DNA of 64,000 nucleotides from Aurantiochytrium sp. KH105 (Eukaryota > Sar > Bigyra > Thraustochytrida > Thraustochytriidae): assembly GCA_003116975.1 (NCBI GenBank), contig BGKB01000096.1:124001-188000 (forward strand), read 5' to 3'. The position numbers and the translations under genes were made by a program. Below the pieces are notes generated by a model, which saw only the letters and a program-made list of their open reading frames with translations, was not told the DNA's origin and ran no database searches. This document shows, in pieces, positions 47,326-56,382 of the stretch; the stretch's first letter is position 1, and each line of letters opens with the position of its first letter.

Positions 47326-48375
47326 ATGACGGAGCTCGCGGCGCTGGTGAAGAGGGCGGGCGCGCGGTTTGGAAGAGCCGTGGACGCCGTCGAGGGCGGA
47401 GGCGTGCTTCCTGAAGCTCTGCACAAGGTCGCGGTTGCCAAGATGCGCGAGCTGCGCGCCCAGTTGGACACTTGCGTAGTGGGTCCTCGCGCGCTCGTGC
47501 CGAAAGAGGCGCGAGAGAGCGCGGTCGAGGTCGAGGTCGAGGGCGGCGCCCTCGTCACGTTTTACAAGAGCGGACTAGGTCTGCGCGAGGTGCGCAAACT
47601 ACAAAAGGCTGCAAAAGTGCAAACAGAATCCGAGGAGGAATCCGACAAACGCAAGACCAAGTCGAGACCGGTGCCAGAGGACGAGCTCTCCCGGCGGAAA
47701 AGGGCTCGCGCCGAAGGGGGTCTGCCCGACATTGAAATCGAGCACGTCAAAGACGTGTATGACGCCATTGCGCCACACTGGCACGGAACACGATACAAGG
47801 CGTGGCCCCAAGTGGAGGCCTTTGTGCGTGGCCTGGCGCCAGGATCGCTCGTAGGGGATTTTGGCTGCGGCAATGGCAAGAATTTGCCTAGCTGCAATGA
47901 AAATGGTTTTGGTCTTGGTTGTGACTTTAGCGCTGGTCTGGTGAAAATCTGCGCGGACTTGGGCCACGAGGTCAGCGTCGCAGATGCAACGCGTCTCCCC
48001 TATCGAGACAACGTTTTTGACGCAGCACTCTCCATCGCCGTCCTGCATCATATCTCTACCGATGCGCGACGGGTACAACTCATTGCAGAAACAATGCGCA
48101 CGCTTCGCGTAGGTGGGCGTGCTCTCTTTTACGCCTGGGCACAAGAGCAAGATGAGGGTGTTTCGGGCCACCGCTTTTCCGAGGCGGACGTTTTTGTTCC
48201 ATGGCACCTTCGTGGGCAGGATTGTGTCTTTGACCGCTACTGCCACGTTTATCAGCGCGGTGAGCTTGAAGCGCTCTTTCAGCAGATCCCTGGTGTTTGC
48301 ATTGAGCGATCTTACTACGATTGCGGTAATTGGTGTGTCATTGCACGCAAAGAAGTAACGAGTCCGAGGTCATAA
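47326..48375 (+). CDS. TRM9: Trm9/ALKBH8-type tRNA wobble-uridine methyltransferase
   Basis: A 349-residue protein. Residues 136-349 match the Trm9 / ALKBH8 methyltransferase: VYDAIAPHWHGTRYKAWPQV, SAM-binding motif LVGDFGCGNGKNLPS (about 175-189), GLGCDFSAGLVKICADLGHE, VADATRLPYRDNVFDAALSI, AVLHHISTDARR, GGRALFYAWAQEQ and DVFVPWHL. The enzyme methylates 5-carboxymethyluridine at tRNA position 34 together with Trm112. Residues 1-130 are extra and unrecognised, with a charged linker (ESEEESDKRKTKSRP). There is no AlkB oxygenase or RNA-recognition domain, so the form is that of yeast Trm9. It directly neighbours tRNA-Asp copy 5, which Trm9 is not known to modify (known substrates carry U34). 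The last 105 bases of the gene lie inside a tandem duplication. Confidence 0.92.
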   Translation: MTELAALVKRAGARFGRAVDAVEGGGVLPEALHKVAVAKMRELRAQLDTCVVGPRALVPKEARESAVEVEVEGGALVTFYKSGLGLREVRKLQKAAKVQTESEEESDKRKTKSRPVPEDELSRRKRARAEGGLPDIEIEHVKDVYDAIAPHWHGTRYKAWPQVEAFVRGLAPGSLVGDFGCGNGKNLPSCNENGFGLGCDFSAGLVKICADLGHEVSVADATRLPYRDNVFDAALSIAVLHHISTDARRVQLIAETMRTLRVGGRALFYAWAQEQDEGVSGHRFSEADVFVPWHLRGQDCVFDRYCHVYQRGELEALFQQIPGVCIERSYYDCGNWCVIARKEVTSPRS

Positions 48376-48745
48376 CAAATGACCGGCGCAATGCGTTCTT
48401 GGGTTACTCTGTCCGAGCCTTTTGCATGTGTGGCAAATACAAATTCCAATCAAGGTATGGACGAGAGCGAATCCTTTTTCATGTTCTGGTTCCGGCTGAA
48501 AATTCAAAGCGCGCTTTCAGCAGATCTCTGGCGTTTGCATTGAACATTTCTATTACGATTGTGGTAATTGGTTTGTTATTGCATGCAAAGAAGTAACGAG
48601 TCCGATGTCATAACAAATGAACGCCGCAATGCATACTTGGGTTACTCCGTCCTAGCCTTTTGCATGTGAGGCGAAAACAAATTCCAATCAAGGTGCGGAC
48701 GAGAACGAGTCATTTCTATGTTCTGGTTCCTGTTGTAAAATAAAT
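48271..48745. repeat. 238-base tandem duplication of the TRM9 3' end
   Basis: Unit 1 (about 48271-48508) starts inside the TRM9 coding region and includes its stop and 3' flank. Unit 2 (about 48509-48745) repeats it with scattered substitutions: AGCAGAT recurs at 48281 and 48519, and ATGTTCTGGTTCC at 48481 and 48719, a constant period of 238. Unit 2 therefore carries a second, untranslated copy of the C-terminal codons, including a copy of the RKEVTSP-type ending. Confidence 0.85.
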
Positions 48746-48840
48746 TATTAAGGTAAAAAAACATTTCAATGCGACAAAGTTGATTTGATTTGCTCAGCGT
48801 CGCAGCGCTGTCAAGTCTCTTCCATTCTTTGCCACCATTA

Positions 48841-50580
48841 TTACTCTACACTTGTTGAATGAGGTGGTGTCGAGTCGAGGTCGCAGGCGCAATTGATGAA
48901 ATCGCAGCACTGCAGGAGCGAAAGATCCTGCCACAGCTCCAACTGATTTGGTTGGGAGGGAAACGCAGTAAATGTCGCGCGATGCGCATGCACCACTTCT
49001 TCAATGCGCGTCATGACGGCCTCGTACTGTGCAAAGTTATCCTTGGTCAATGGACGCGATTCTCCAAGGTCTTCAACGAGATCAAAGAGAAGTGGAGGAT
49101 TGTGCAATTGCACGGCGCTTCCAGCACAGCCACAAATGCTCGAAGAAGGACAAGAGTCCAATCCGTCTTCCCAAATAGCCGTGCTAAAGTGCGCCTTGTA
49201 TCGACTGTCCAAGCGCACGGCGCTGAGCTCCTCGCCGCAATAGTGAAACATGATCTCGTGCGGACTAGACTCGTCTGTTCCAGATGCATATGCAGAAATG
49301 TCTTTGCCGTCGATCAAACCGTATGGCTGTGTGTACTTTGCTGGACCAAGTGCACGATCCACCAAGGCTAGAGTCGTGGGGAAGATGTCCATCGTTGAAA
49401 CGGCTCCATCGAGAACAGCTCCTTTAGAAAATGCACGCGGATAATGCGCCAGACCGGGAACGCGGATTCCACCCTCGAAAGTCTGACCCTTGGCCCCGCG
49501 CAAAGGGCCTGTGGAACCGGCCTCGTGCCCGCGTTCCTTGAACGGCCCATTGTCCGAGGTGAACCACACGAGCGTGTCGTCCGCAACGCCGAGACGATCG
49601 AGCTCGTCAAGGAGCACGCCCACAGACCAGTCTAGCTCGGCAATGTTGTTCAAGTAGTTTACCTCCCCGAATTCGGCCTCGTTGAAAAGGGCCGTGTGCA
49701 CCTTGACGTAACTCATAAACAGAAACCACGGCTTGTCCCCCTCGTGCGCAGCTTTTCGCATAAACGCCAGAGCATCTGCCGTCAAGCGTTGCGTGAGATT
49801 GTCCAGCTTGACGGGCTGCTGCACGATTTCCTCGTTGCGAAAAAGTAAACAGTTCTTGGGGTTCATAAGGGTGTAGGTGGCCACAATGTACCAAGCAAGC
49901 GCAAAAACGACAGCTTCGAGAACGAGCAGACCCGCCAAGCCTCGGTTGCCGACAAGGCCAAGTGCGCGAAGCGCGAGCGCGCCGGCAAGGATTGAGCCCC
50001 AAACGGCCCTGGAATTGTCAAAAACAAATCGCGCCAAGGTCGGTTGCTTGTAAATGGTTTTCCCCGGGGCGCAGCTTTGAACATTGGTGATGGGCATTCC
50101 ATAGTACGATTCGAATCCGTGATACGTGGGGAGCCACTTGTTTTCGCGGCCCATGCCAAGGTGCCATTTACCCGTCATGTGCGTCTTGTATCCGCGCTCG
50201 CGCAGCGCTTCCGCGAGCGTCACTTCCTCGTGCGGCAGGCCTGTGGGCGATGTTGGATGGATCACGCGTGTCTTGAAGCTGCTCGAGGCGAGGCCGATGC
50301 GCACGGGCAGCCGACCCGTGAGGAGGGCCCCTCGCGAGGGCGTGCAGATACTTGCTCCGGAAATCCATTGCGAGAAACGCACTCCGCTTGCGGCCAGAGC
50401 GTCGATGCGCGGCGAAGCGACACTCGTGTTGCCTTGGCAGCCAAGGTCATAGAAGCCCATGTCGTCCACGAAGAGGATGACCACGTTGGGCGCCTTGTTC
50501 GCTCGCGTTGGCCTCGATAGCAGCGTGAGCGTCAGTGCTATCGCAAGCGCAAGCGTCGACCACGCCCCCATCTTGCTCAT
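48841..50580 (-). CDS. Sulfatase with internal membrane hairpin (steryl-sulfatase type)
   Basis: A 579-residue type I sulfatase. The N terminus is a signal peptide (MSKMGAWSTLALAIALTLTL). Metal-binding Asp39-Asp40 (VVILFVDDMG) and the formylglycine signature Cys79-Thr-Pro-Ser-Arg are present, followed by the second family signature near GYKTHMTGKWHLG (about 130-142). Residues about 195-236 form a two-helix hydrophobic hairpin in the position where human steryl-sulfatase inserts into the membrane. Downstream metal residues lie in VWFTSDNGP. The cysteine must be converted to formylglycine to be active. The substrate is unknown; sulfated sterols or sulfated polysaccharides are plausible. The frame's earlier start is TTG, and the 67 codons before the ATG at 50578-50580 look non-coding. 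Confidence 0.92.
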   Translation of the reverse strand: MSKMGAWSTLALAIALTLTLLSRPTRANKAPNVVILFVDDMGFYDLGCQGNTSVASPRIDALAASGVRFSQWISGASICTPSRGALLTGRLPVRIGLASSSFKTRVIHPTSPTGLPHEEVTLAEALRERGYKTHMTGKWHLGMGRENKWLPTYHGFESYYGMPITNVQSCAPGKTIYKQPTLARFVFDNSRAVWGSILAGALALRALGLVGNRGLAGLLVLEAVVFALAWYIVATYTLMNPKNCLLFRNEEIVQQPVKLDNLTQRLTADALAFMRKAAHEGDKPWFLFMSYVKVHTALFNEAEFGEVNYLNNIAELDWSVGVLLDELDRLGVADDTLVWFTSDNGPFKERGHEAGSTGPLRGAKGQTFEGGIRVPGLAHYPRAFSKGAVLDGAVSTMDIFPTTLALVDRALGPAKYTQPYGLIDGKDISAYASGTDESSPHEIMFHYCGEELSAVRLDSRYKAHFSTAIWEDGLDSCPSSSICGCAGSAVQLHNPPLLFDLVEDLGESRPLTKDNFAQYEAVMTRIEEVVHAHRATFTAFPSQPNQLELWQDLSLLQCCDFINCACDLDSTPPHSTSVE

Positions 50581-51750
50581 GTTCAAGCGGCTCGAGTATA
50601 CGTGGCCCCCACCTCTCTTGCCCGTGGCTGGCCCTCCTGTGGACGGACGTTCTCCTCGCTCCGCTCCGCGCGGCTTTGCCGTCTGTTTGCTGCGCAAGGC
50701 AAAGCAGCTTTCTCTGCCGTTTGAGAGTAGGCCTAGGCTGGACAAGCCCAGCTTTATGATCACGCTGGGCTCTTCAGCCAAAAGAGAAATGAATGCCAGT
50801 CATCATGGCAGCAGCCTTGGCCGGCCAGTCGACACGGACGTCCGTGCCGTGGCACCTGCCTTGCTTATCACGTCCTCGCTCACGATCCGCTCGACGAGGT
50901 GGTTCTGCCGACTCTCGCCAAGCCTGGCTGAAGACCCGTGCCTTTTTTTTTTTTTTGCACGCAGAAAAGGCCAATCTCACTGACCAGTTGGCCGCTGCCA
51001 GCGCGGCGCGCGAACGCCTCGTCTCGCGGTCGCCATCGCTGTCGCAGCCGCACTTCGCTGTCGCGTGTTGCTGCTTCTGACGCTGTTGTCGCTCCTAACT
51101 AAGTATTACGAGCGTCTTTTGCTCCTGTGTGCGTGTGCGTGTGCGTGTGTGCGCACCATAAACATGGTGTGCGCGGTGTGCGCGTGCGTCTCCTCCCACT
51201 GGCTGGCCGCTGGCTCCCGCGCCGCCGCTGCCGCTGCTGCCGCCGCTGCCGCCGGGCCGGGCGTCGCGCGCCTCCCGCGACCTCTCCTCCGCGCGCCGCT
51301 CCTCCGCCTCCCCCCTCCCTCCGCGCGCCCTCTCGCCCGCCGTCGCGCCGCAGCCGCAGCCGCGCGTGCAGCGGCATCTCCGCGGCCGGCGCCCTCTGCC
51401 TGCACGTGCGCCGCCGTCCCCTGCAACCAGCCAGCCAGAGCTGTTCACCCCTCCCCCACACAGCCGCCCGCCATACCTCTGTTGCGCGCGCGCTCCGCAA
51501 CACAAGTATTCCCCCCCTGCCTCCCTCTCCCCCCCCAGCTTTTCTCCGTCGCTTCCCAGTAGGCCTCCAGCTTTACTTCTACTTGCGACAGCTCGGCTTC
51601 TACATTGCTACTCGCGTTCCTTGCTGCAGCCGGCTTCCTTCCCGCTGTCCCGGCAGAGCGCGCCTCGCGCGTCTCGCAGTTCCGCATCGCGCGCGGTCGC
51701 TCGGGCGGTACGCGCGCTCGGCGGGGTTGCGCGGCGGCGCGCGGCGCGGG
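50581..51750. other. Divergent promoter region
   Basis: 1.17 kb between the divergent sulfatase and BTB-GTPase genes. It contains a T run at 50943-50956, a (GTGTGC)n run near 51126-51150 and a CG-rich stretch before the BTB-GTPase start. The open frames here are low-complexity only. Confidence 0.6.
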
Positions 51751-53733
51751 ATGGCGGAGGAGGGGGCGGCGGCGGCCGCGATGGCGGAGGCGGAGCGGCA
51801 GCAGCAGGATGCCGCGCAGCAGGGCGCCGAGCGCCGCGGCTCGCGCAAGAGCCTGCGCGCGAGCCTGCGCTCGGTCACGTCCGGGCTGTCCGCGGGCCTG
51901 CGCAAGAGCAGCCGCGCGTCGATGCCCAAGGCCGCCGGCGACGCCGACGCCGACGCCGACGCCGATGCCAAGGCCGGCGACAACGGGGAGGAGAGGGCGG
52001 CCCGGGACAGCGAGGCCGGCAGCCTCGTGGACCCCGTTGCGCGCGTGGAGAGCAACGGAGGCGTGATCGGGTTCGTGGGCGACATGCTCGCGCGCGTCGT
52101 CGGGACCCCGTCTGTGCGCATCGTAGAAAAGGGGGACTCGGCCATGGTCAAGCTCAATGTCGGCGGCACCATCTTCACCACGAGCGTGGGGACCATCCGC
52201 GGAGGCTCCTCCAGCGTGCTCAAAGAGCTCGTGCTCTATGAACCGCGCCAGCTGCAGCTCGACGAGGACGGTGTGCCCGTCGAGGACGAGGAGGACGACG
52301 AACCAGACCCGCGCGCCTTTGATGAAGACGGCAACATCTTCATCGACCATGATCCCAAACACTTTGGCACCCTGCTCAACTACATGCGCCCCAACACGCC
52401 GGCGTCCCTTCCGGAGGTCGACTCGCGCGAGTGGCACGAGATCCGCAGTGACGCAGAATTCTTTGACATGCACGACCTCCTCGCCGACATGGACGACCTC
52501 GAGGAGGAGCAGGCCCGCGTCGCCGCAGACGCGCAAAACAGGAACAATGCAACCACAGAGAAGCTTCTCGCCATGCAGGGCCGCGAACTCGAGCGCATGC
52601 GCGTCGAGCTGCATAGGCTCCAGTTTGAAAAGGAGCGCGCCGAGAACGAGGGAAGACCCATCTTTGCCAAAATGGAGTACGCGTACAACCTCATGGTCGC
52701 CGGCGTCACCGGCAGCGGCAAGTCCGCTTCCCTCAACTTCATTCTCAATCAGCAAGTCTGCGAGGTCTCCGGCTCTCAGGCCCAGGGCACCCGCGGCTGC
52801 CACCTTCGCGACGCTGTCCTCGACGACAAGCACTTTGTGTCCTATCTCGACACCCAGGGCCTCGGAGCCGACACGAGCATCACCGACGAGGAGCTTCTTG
52901 AGCAGATCATGCTCAGCGCAGAATCCATTCGACAAATGGGCATCATCAACAACATCCTCGTGAGCAATGATCTCACCTCTCGCTCCACCCCGGCGGCCAC
53001 GGCCAATCTCCTCACGCTCTGCGAGCTCTTTACCTCGCTGCGTCGCAGCTGCTTCGTCGTCTTTACAAAGTGGAACACCAATGCAGTTCTCTCCGAATGG
53101 AACGCGCCACTCAAGCGCTGGGTGAAAAAGTACCGCCGGGCACGCTCCATGGACCGCATCACTACTGACCCGCCTTCCTACGACGAGCTCTATCGCGCCT
53201 ATTGCAACTACCTTCTCAAGTCCCTTACCAATCGCCAGGACGGCGGCGCCTTTGCAAAGGTCGCCATGTTTCTTAGTTTCTTTGAGAGCCGAGTCATTTG
53301 GGCCTTCAATCTCGACGCCGTTCAAGTTGAAGACATGGAGGATGGCGAGCTCGAGCCCTACGTTCAATATCTCTACGAGTTCTATCGCCGCAAGGCCCTC
53401 ACGGCGCTGCGTCGCGGTTCCACCATCATCAAGACGGAGGACTTGCCCTTTCTCAAGGATGAGGAGGACACGATGGGAGACGTCGCGCAGCGGCTCGTTC
53501 GTCACCGTGACGCCAAGATCCAGCAGCTCGAGCACATGGGTATGGACCCAAACAAGGCCCGCAGTCTGCGCACGAGTTTTCAGAATATGTTTACTGCCGC
53601 TGCCGAAAACATGGAACACCGTGTTTACGATGTTCAGAATATCGGGTCGACTGAAATTCTCGGACTTATTGACAACCCAATAGACGCAGACGTCGCGCTC
53701 GAAGCCTCCACCGACGTATGCGTGATCCAGTAG
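51751..53733 (+). CDS. BTB/T1-domain plus GTPase-like protein with CaaX tail
   Basis: A 660-residue protein. Residues 1-125 are disordered and basic. Residues about 132-245 form a BTB/T1 domain of the KCTD and potassium-channel type (VKLNVGGTIFTTSVGTI, then IFIDHDPKHFGTLLNYMR, then FFDMHDLLADM). A short coiled coil follows (about 250-300). Residues about 312-560 form a P-loop GTPase-like domain with Walker A GVTGSGKSA (318-326), a G3-like LDTQGLG (366-372) and a G4-like FTKWN (439-443, Asn in place of the usual Asp). The G3 and G4 spacing is closest to AIG1/GIMAP and related TRAFAC GTPases. The last four residues, CVIQ, form a CaaX box and predict C-terminal prenylation. The ATG at 51751 has a G at -3 and G at +4; the long upstream extension starts from GTG and is repetitive. 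The gene is flanked by the two sulfatase genes, with no evident link. Confidence 0.85.
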   Translation: MAEEGAAAAAMAEAERQQQDAAQQGAERRGSRKSLRASLRSVTSGLSAGLRKSSRASMPKAAGDADADADADAKAGDNGEERAARDSEAGSLVDPVARVESNGGVIGFVGDMLARVVGTPSVRIVEKGDSAMVKLNVGGTIFTTSVGTIRGGSSSVLKELVLYEPRQLQLDEDGVPVEDEEDDEPDPRAFDEDGNIFIDHDPKHFGTLLNYMRPNTPASLPEVDSREWHEIRSDAEFFDMHDLLADMDDLEEEQARVAADAQNRNNATTEKLLAMQGRELERMRVELHRLQFEKERAENEGRPIFAKMEYAYNLMVAGVTGSGKSASLNFILNQQVCEVSGSQAQGTRGCHLRDAVLDDKHFVSYLDTQGLGADTSITDEELLEQIMLSAESIRQMGIINNILVSNDLTSRSTPAATANLLTLCELFTSLRRSCFVVFTKWNTNAVLSEWNAPLKRWVKKYRRARSMDRITTDPPSYDELYRAYCNYLLKSLTNRQDGGAFAKVAMFLSFFESRVIWAFNLDAVQVEDMEDGELEPYVQYLYEFYRRKALTALRRGSTIIKTEDLPFLKDEEDTMGDVAQRLVRHRDAKIQQLEHMGMDPNKARSLRTSFQNMFTAAAENMEHRVYDVQNIGSTEILGLIDNPIDADVALEASTDVCVIQ

Positions 53734-54172
53734 TAGCGCACGTGCATTCACTTGCGCACTTTTCCTTTTCCTTCCTCCCTTTTCCAATCCCCTCTCAAAT
53801 CCTTTCCTGACCTGAGGTTAAGCTAGCATCTGACCAAGCAATTTAAAAAAAACAAAAAAACAAGAACGGGCCCTGGCAGGCGGGCCGGCGGGCCGACGGG
53901 CGATCTGACTGGCTGATCTTTCGAGCTCGACGCATGCTCGCTTCAATTCACCCCTCGAAGTCGAGACAACGCATAAAGAGAATCTGTTTCGTGTTTTATC
54001 CTTTGTCAGTGAGAGAAAAAATCCGCCTTTGGGGTGCGAATGCTGCAAAGAGGATCCTACTTCTCTCTCAACTCACTCTCGGAATTTACTCAGGTAGTAA
54101 ATGGATCGTTGTCATCATCATCATCATTGTCATTGTTATCGAGGGAAAAAGAGTGATAGGATAGTTTTTTTT
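53734..54172. other. Intergenic between convergent genes
   Basis: 3' flanks of the BTB-GTPase and the second sulfatase. A (CAT)n run lies near 54110-54130. No gene is seen. Confidence 0.5.
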
Positions 54173-55780
54173 TCAGGCGATTGCTGTCTGACGCTCGCAG
54201 TATGGCCACCAAAAGTCGCCGACGATCTCGTTGAATCTGGGAGTGGCAGGTTTGGAACAGTCTGCAGAGATGTCGCGAGATGTCGCGAGCTCATTCTGAA
54301 TGACGCTCTTCAGTTCATGTAGTTTACTTGCAAAATTCGAGTCCGTCGCAAGATCGTTTCGCTCCTCAGGGTCTGATGTGAGCTCGAAGAGGCAAAAGCC
54401 CCCATGGCAAGCCTTGCCCTCGCGTAGGGATTTCGCGGGGTCTTCTCTGCCTTGCGAATAGTCGTCGAGGCGCGACCATCCATCCGGAAATCCTGGCGAG
54501 TCAGTAATGATCTTCCATTGCTTGCCTTTCTCATCGTCCACGATCATGCCGAAGCCAATACCATGGTCCGAGGCGTTGCCGAGAACGACAGTGTTTCGCG
54601 GCGTCTCTTGCAGGCTCAGCTCGTTTTCCGCTGCAGATAGTTGGGACCAGTGCGAGACGCCATCGAGCTTGCGGCCACCCTTGAACGAGTATCCTGCAAT
54701 GTCGGCAAGTGTTGCGTACCAGTCGACAATGTGCATGAGGCCATCGTACTTGCCGCTGCGCTTGAGGCCATAACCAGCCAAGAGCGCAGTACCGCGCACG
54801 CCACCTTCATACAAGGAATGCTTGCCACCACGAAATGGCGTATTGCGGCTCCCACAGGCATCGCCCGTGTTGATTGGCCCGCCATTGTCAGTCGTGAGGA
54901 TGATTAGCGTATTGTCATCGTTTAGACCATTCACGCGAAGAGCGTCCGTAATGTTCCCCACGCCGCTGTCTACAGCAGCAACCATTCCCGCAAATTGACG
55001 CCGCATGCCAGGCGGCATCGTCTTCAAATATGGCTCAACAAAGTACTGGGGAACTTGATTCGGCTGTCTGCCGCCACCATGAACGCCTTGGTACGTCACG
55101 AGCAAAAATAGCGGCTTACCGGACCGGGCCTCGGCATGGCGGTTAATGGCGTCGACTGCTTTTTCTGTGAAAAGCTCCGTCGAGTACCGTAGCTGCGCTT
55201 CGACTGCAAGGCGGACGCACGATTCGGCTCTGCACTTTGGCGCTGTCGCTTCGAGGAACTGGAACCACGTGCGCTGCGCATTGGAAGTGCCCATAAAGTA
55301 GTCACCGCCACCCGTAAGAAAACCATAGTAATAGTCAAACCCTCGAAACGTAGGCACGTAGTCCCACATGTGATGCCCCAAGTGCCATTTCCCTACCATA
55401 TATGTTGCGTATCCGGCTTCGTGCATGCGATCGCTTAAAAAGACTTCATCTAATTCAACGCCAACATTGCTCACGGGGCGTAACCAGTTATGTACGCCCG
55501 TGTGATGCGAGTACCGCCCCGTCATGAGCGCTGCGCGGCTGGGAGAACAAACCGTATGCACGTAGTATCGCGTCAGCTCAAGGCCGCGTTCCCAAAGAGC
55601 ATCCACATGCGGCGTCGCAATTTGATTCTTGTTGCGGAAACCAAAATCGGCCCATCCAAGATCATCCACGACGATCATGACAATGTTCGGTTTCGAGCCA
55701 GTAGCCTCGGTCAACTTCATGGTCGCGCCTGCAACAGTCAGGCAGAGCGCGACAACTGTCACCGCGAATCGGGACCTCAT
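54173..55780 (-). CDS. Arylsulfatase, secreted (ARSB-like)
   Basis: A 535-residue type I sulfatase. The N terminus is a signal peptide (MRSRFAVTVVALCLTVAGAT). Visible active-site parts are the metal Asp pair (IVMIVVDDLGWADFGF, Asp39-Asp40), the formylglycine signature Cys78-Ser-Pro-Ser-Arg, the second family signature GYATYMVGKWHLGHH, and the downstream metal motif LIILTTDNGG. It lacks the internal membrane hairpin of the other sulfatase and reads like animal ARSB/ARSI-type enzymes that act on sulfated glycosaminoglycans. It should act in the secretory pathway or outside the cell. In an organism that makes sulfated exopolysaccharide, such an enzyme could remodel it; that is inference. The ATG at 55778-55780 directly starts the signal peptide. 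Confidence 0.92.
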   Translation of the reverse strand: MRSRFAVTVVALCLTVAGATMKLTEATGSKPNIVMIVVDDLGWADFGFRNKNQIATPHVDALWERGLELTRYYVHTVCSPSRAALMTGRYSHHTGVHNWLRPVSNVGVELDEVFLSDRMHEAGYATYMVGKWHLGHHMWDYVPTFRGFDYYYGFLTGGGDYFMGTSNAQRTWFQFLEATAPKCRAESCVRLAVEAQLRYSTELFTEKAVDAINRHAEARSGKPLFLLVTYQGVHGGGRQPNQVPQYFVEPYLKTMPPGMRRQFAGMVAAVDSGVGNITDALRVNGLNDDNTLIILTTDNGGPINTGDACGSRNTPFRGGKHSLYEGGVRGTALLAGYGLKRSGKYDGLMHIVDWYATLADIAGYSFKGGRKLDGVSHWSQLSAAENELSLQETPRNTVVLGNASDHGIGFGMIVDDEKGKQWKIITDSPGFPDGWSRLDDYSQGREDPAKSLREGKACHGGFCLFELTSDPEERNDLATDSNFASKLHELKSVIQNELATSRDISADCSKPATPRFNEIVGDFWWPYCERQTAIA

Positions 55781-56382
55781 CTTGGGAGGCCCTCTTCCCT
55801 GCTCTGCACACAGAGGCTCTCGATCGAGCTCACCAGGTGACTCGCTGGCGCTTCCCGTCCCGTACCACGCACCACCTGCTGGCGTCCGGCTGGTCGCTCG
55901 CTCGCCGATGCTTGCGAAGCTCGCGCTCGATTGAAGTTGCAGATTTGCCTAATTCCAGGATTTTCCAACAAAAGATTTTTTCATTCACCGTGACGAACAA
56001 CTTCGTGCCCAGATCGCTCAGGACTCGACCGGCAGCAACGAGCAACAGCAAGAACTCTTCTGGCAGCGAGACCCAGCGCACTCGACCCCAAATAATGCGT
56101 GAATCTGCCTAGGCTCGCGAACGCATTGCAAGCAAAGCTACGCTCACGAGCTGACATGCGAGCTTTTGCCTCGTGCTGTTTTATGTGGAATGGCTTGTAG
56201 CTTGTAGCGAAGAAGCCCTTGAGCCTGCTTGCAGCCAGACCATCGAGGCAAGCCTTGCGCTTGCGCGCAGCCAGATTCTTGTTGACAGTGAGGCAAGGGA
56301 CGCCCGCGAGCTGCGTGCTGCGTGCTGCGTGCAGCTCCGCGTGACGTGGTACAGGTATCTGGGCGCGCGTACAGGAGCAAGC
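55781..56382. other. Divergent promoter region
   Basis: This lies between the divergent sulfatase and CD2BP2 genes. I see no repeats of note and no gene. Confidence 0.55.

Noticed and set aside
51445-53787. A 780-codon frame antisense to the BTB-GTPase gene
   Set aside because: The plus-strand product has two recognisable domains. The antisense translation has none and mirrors its codon pattern.
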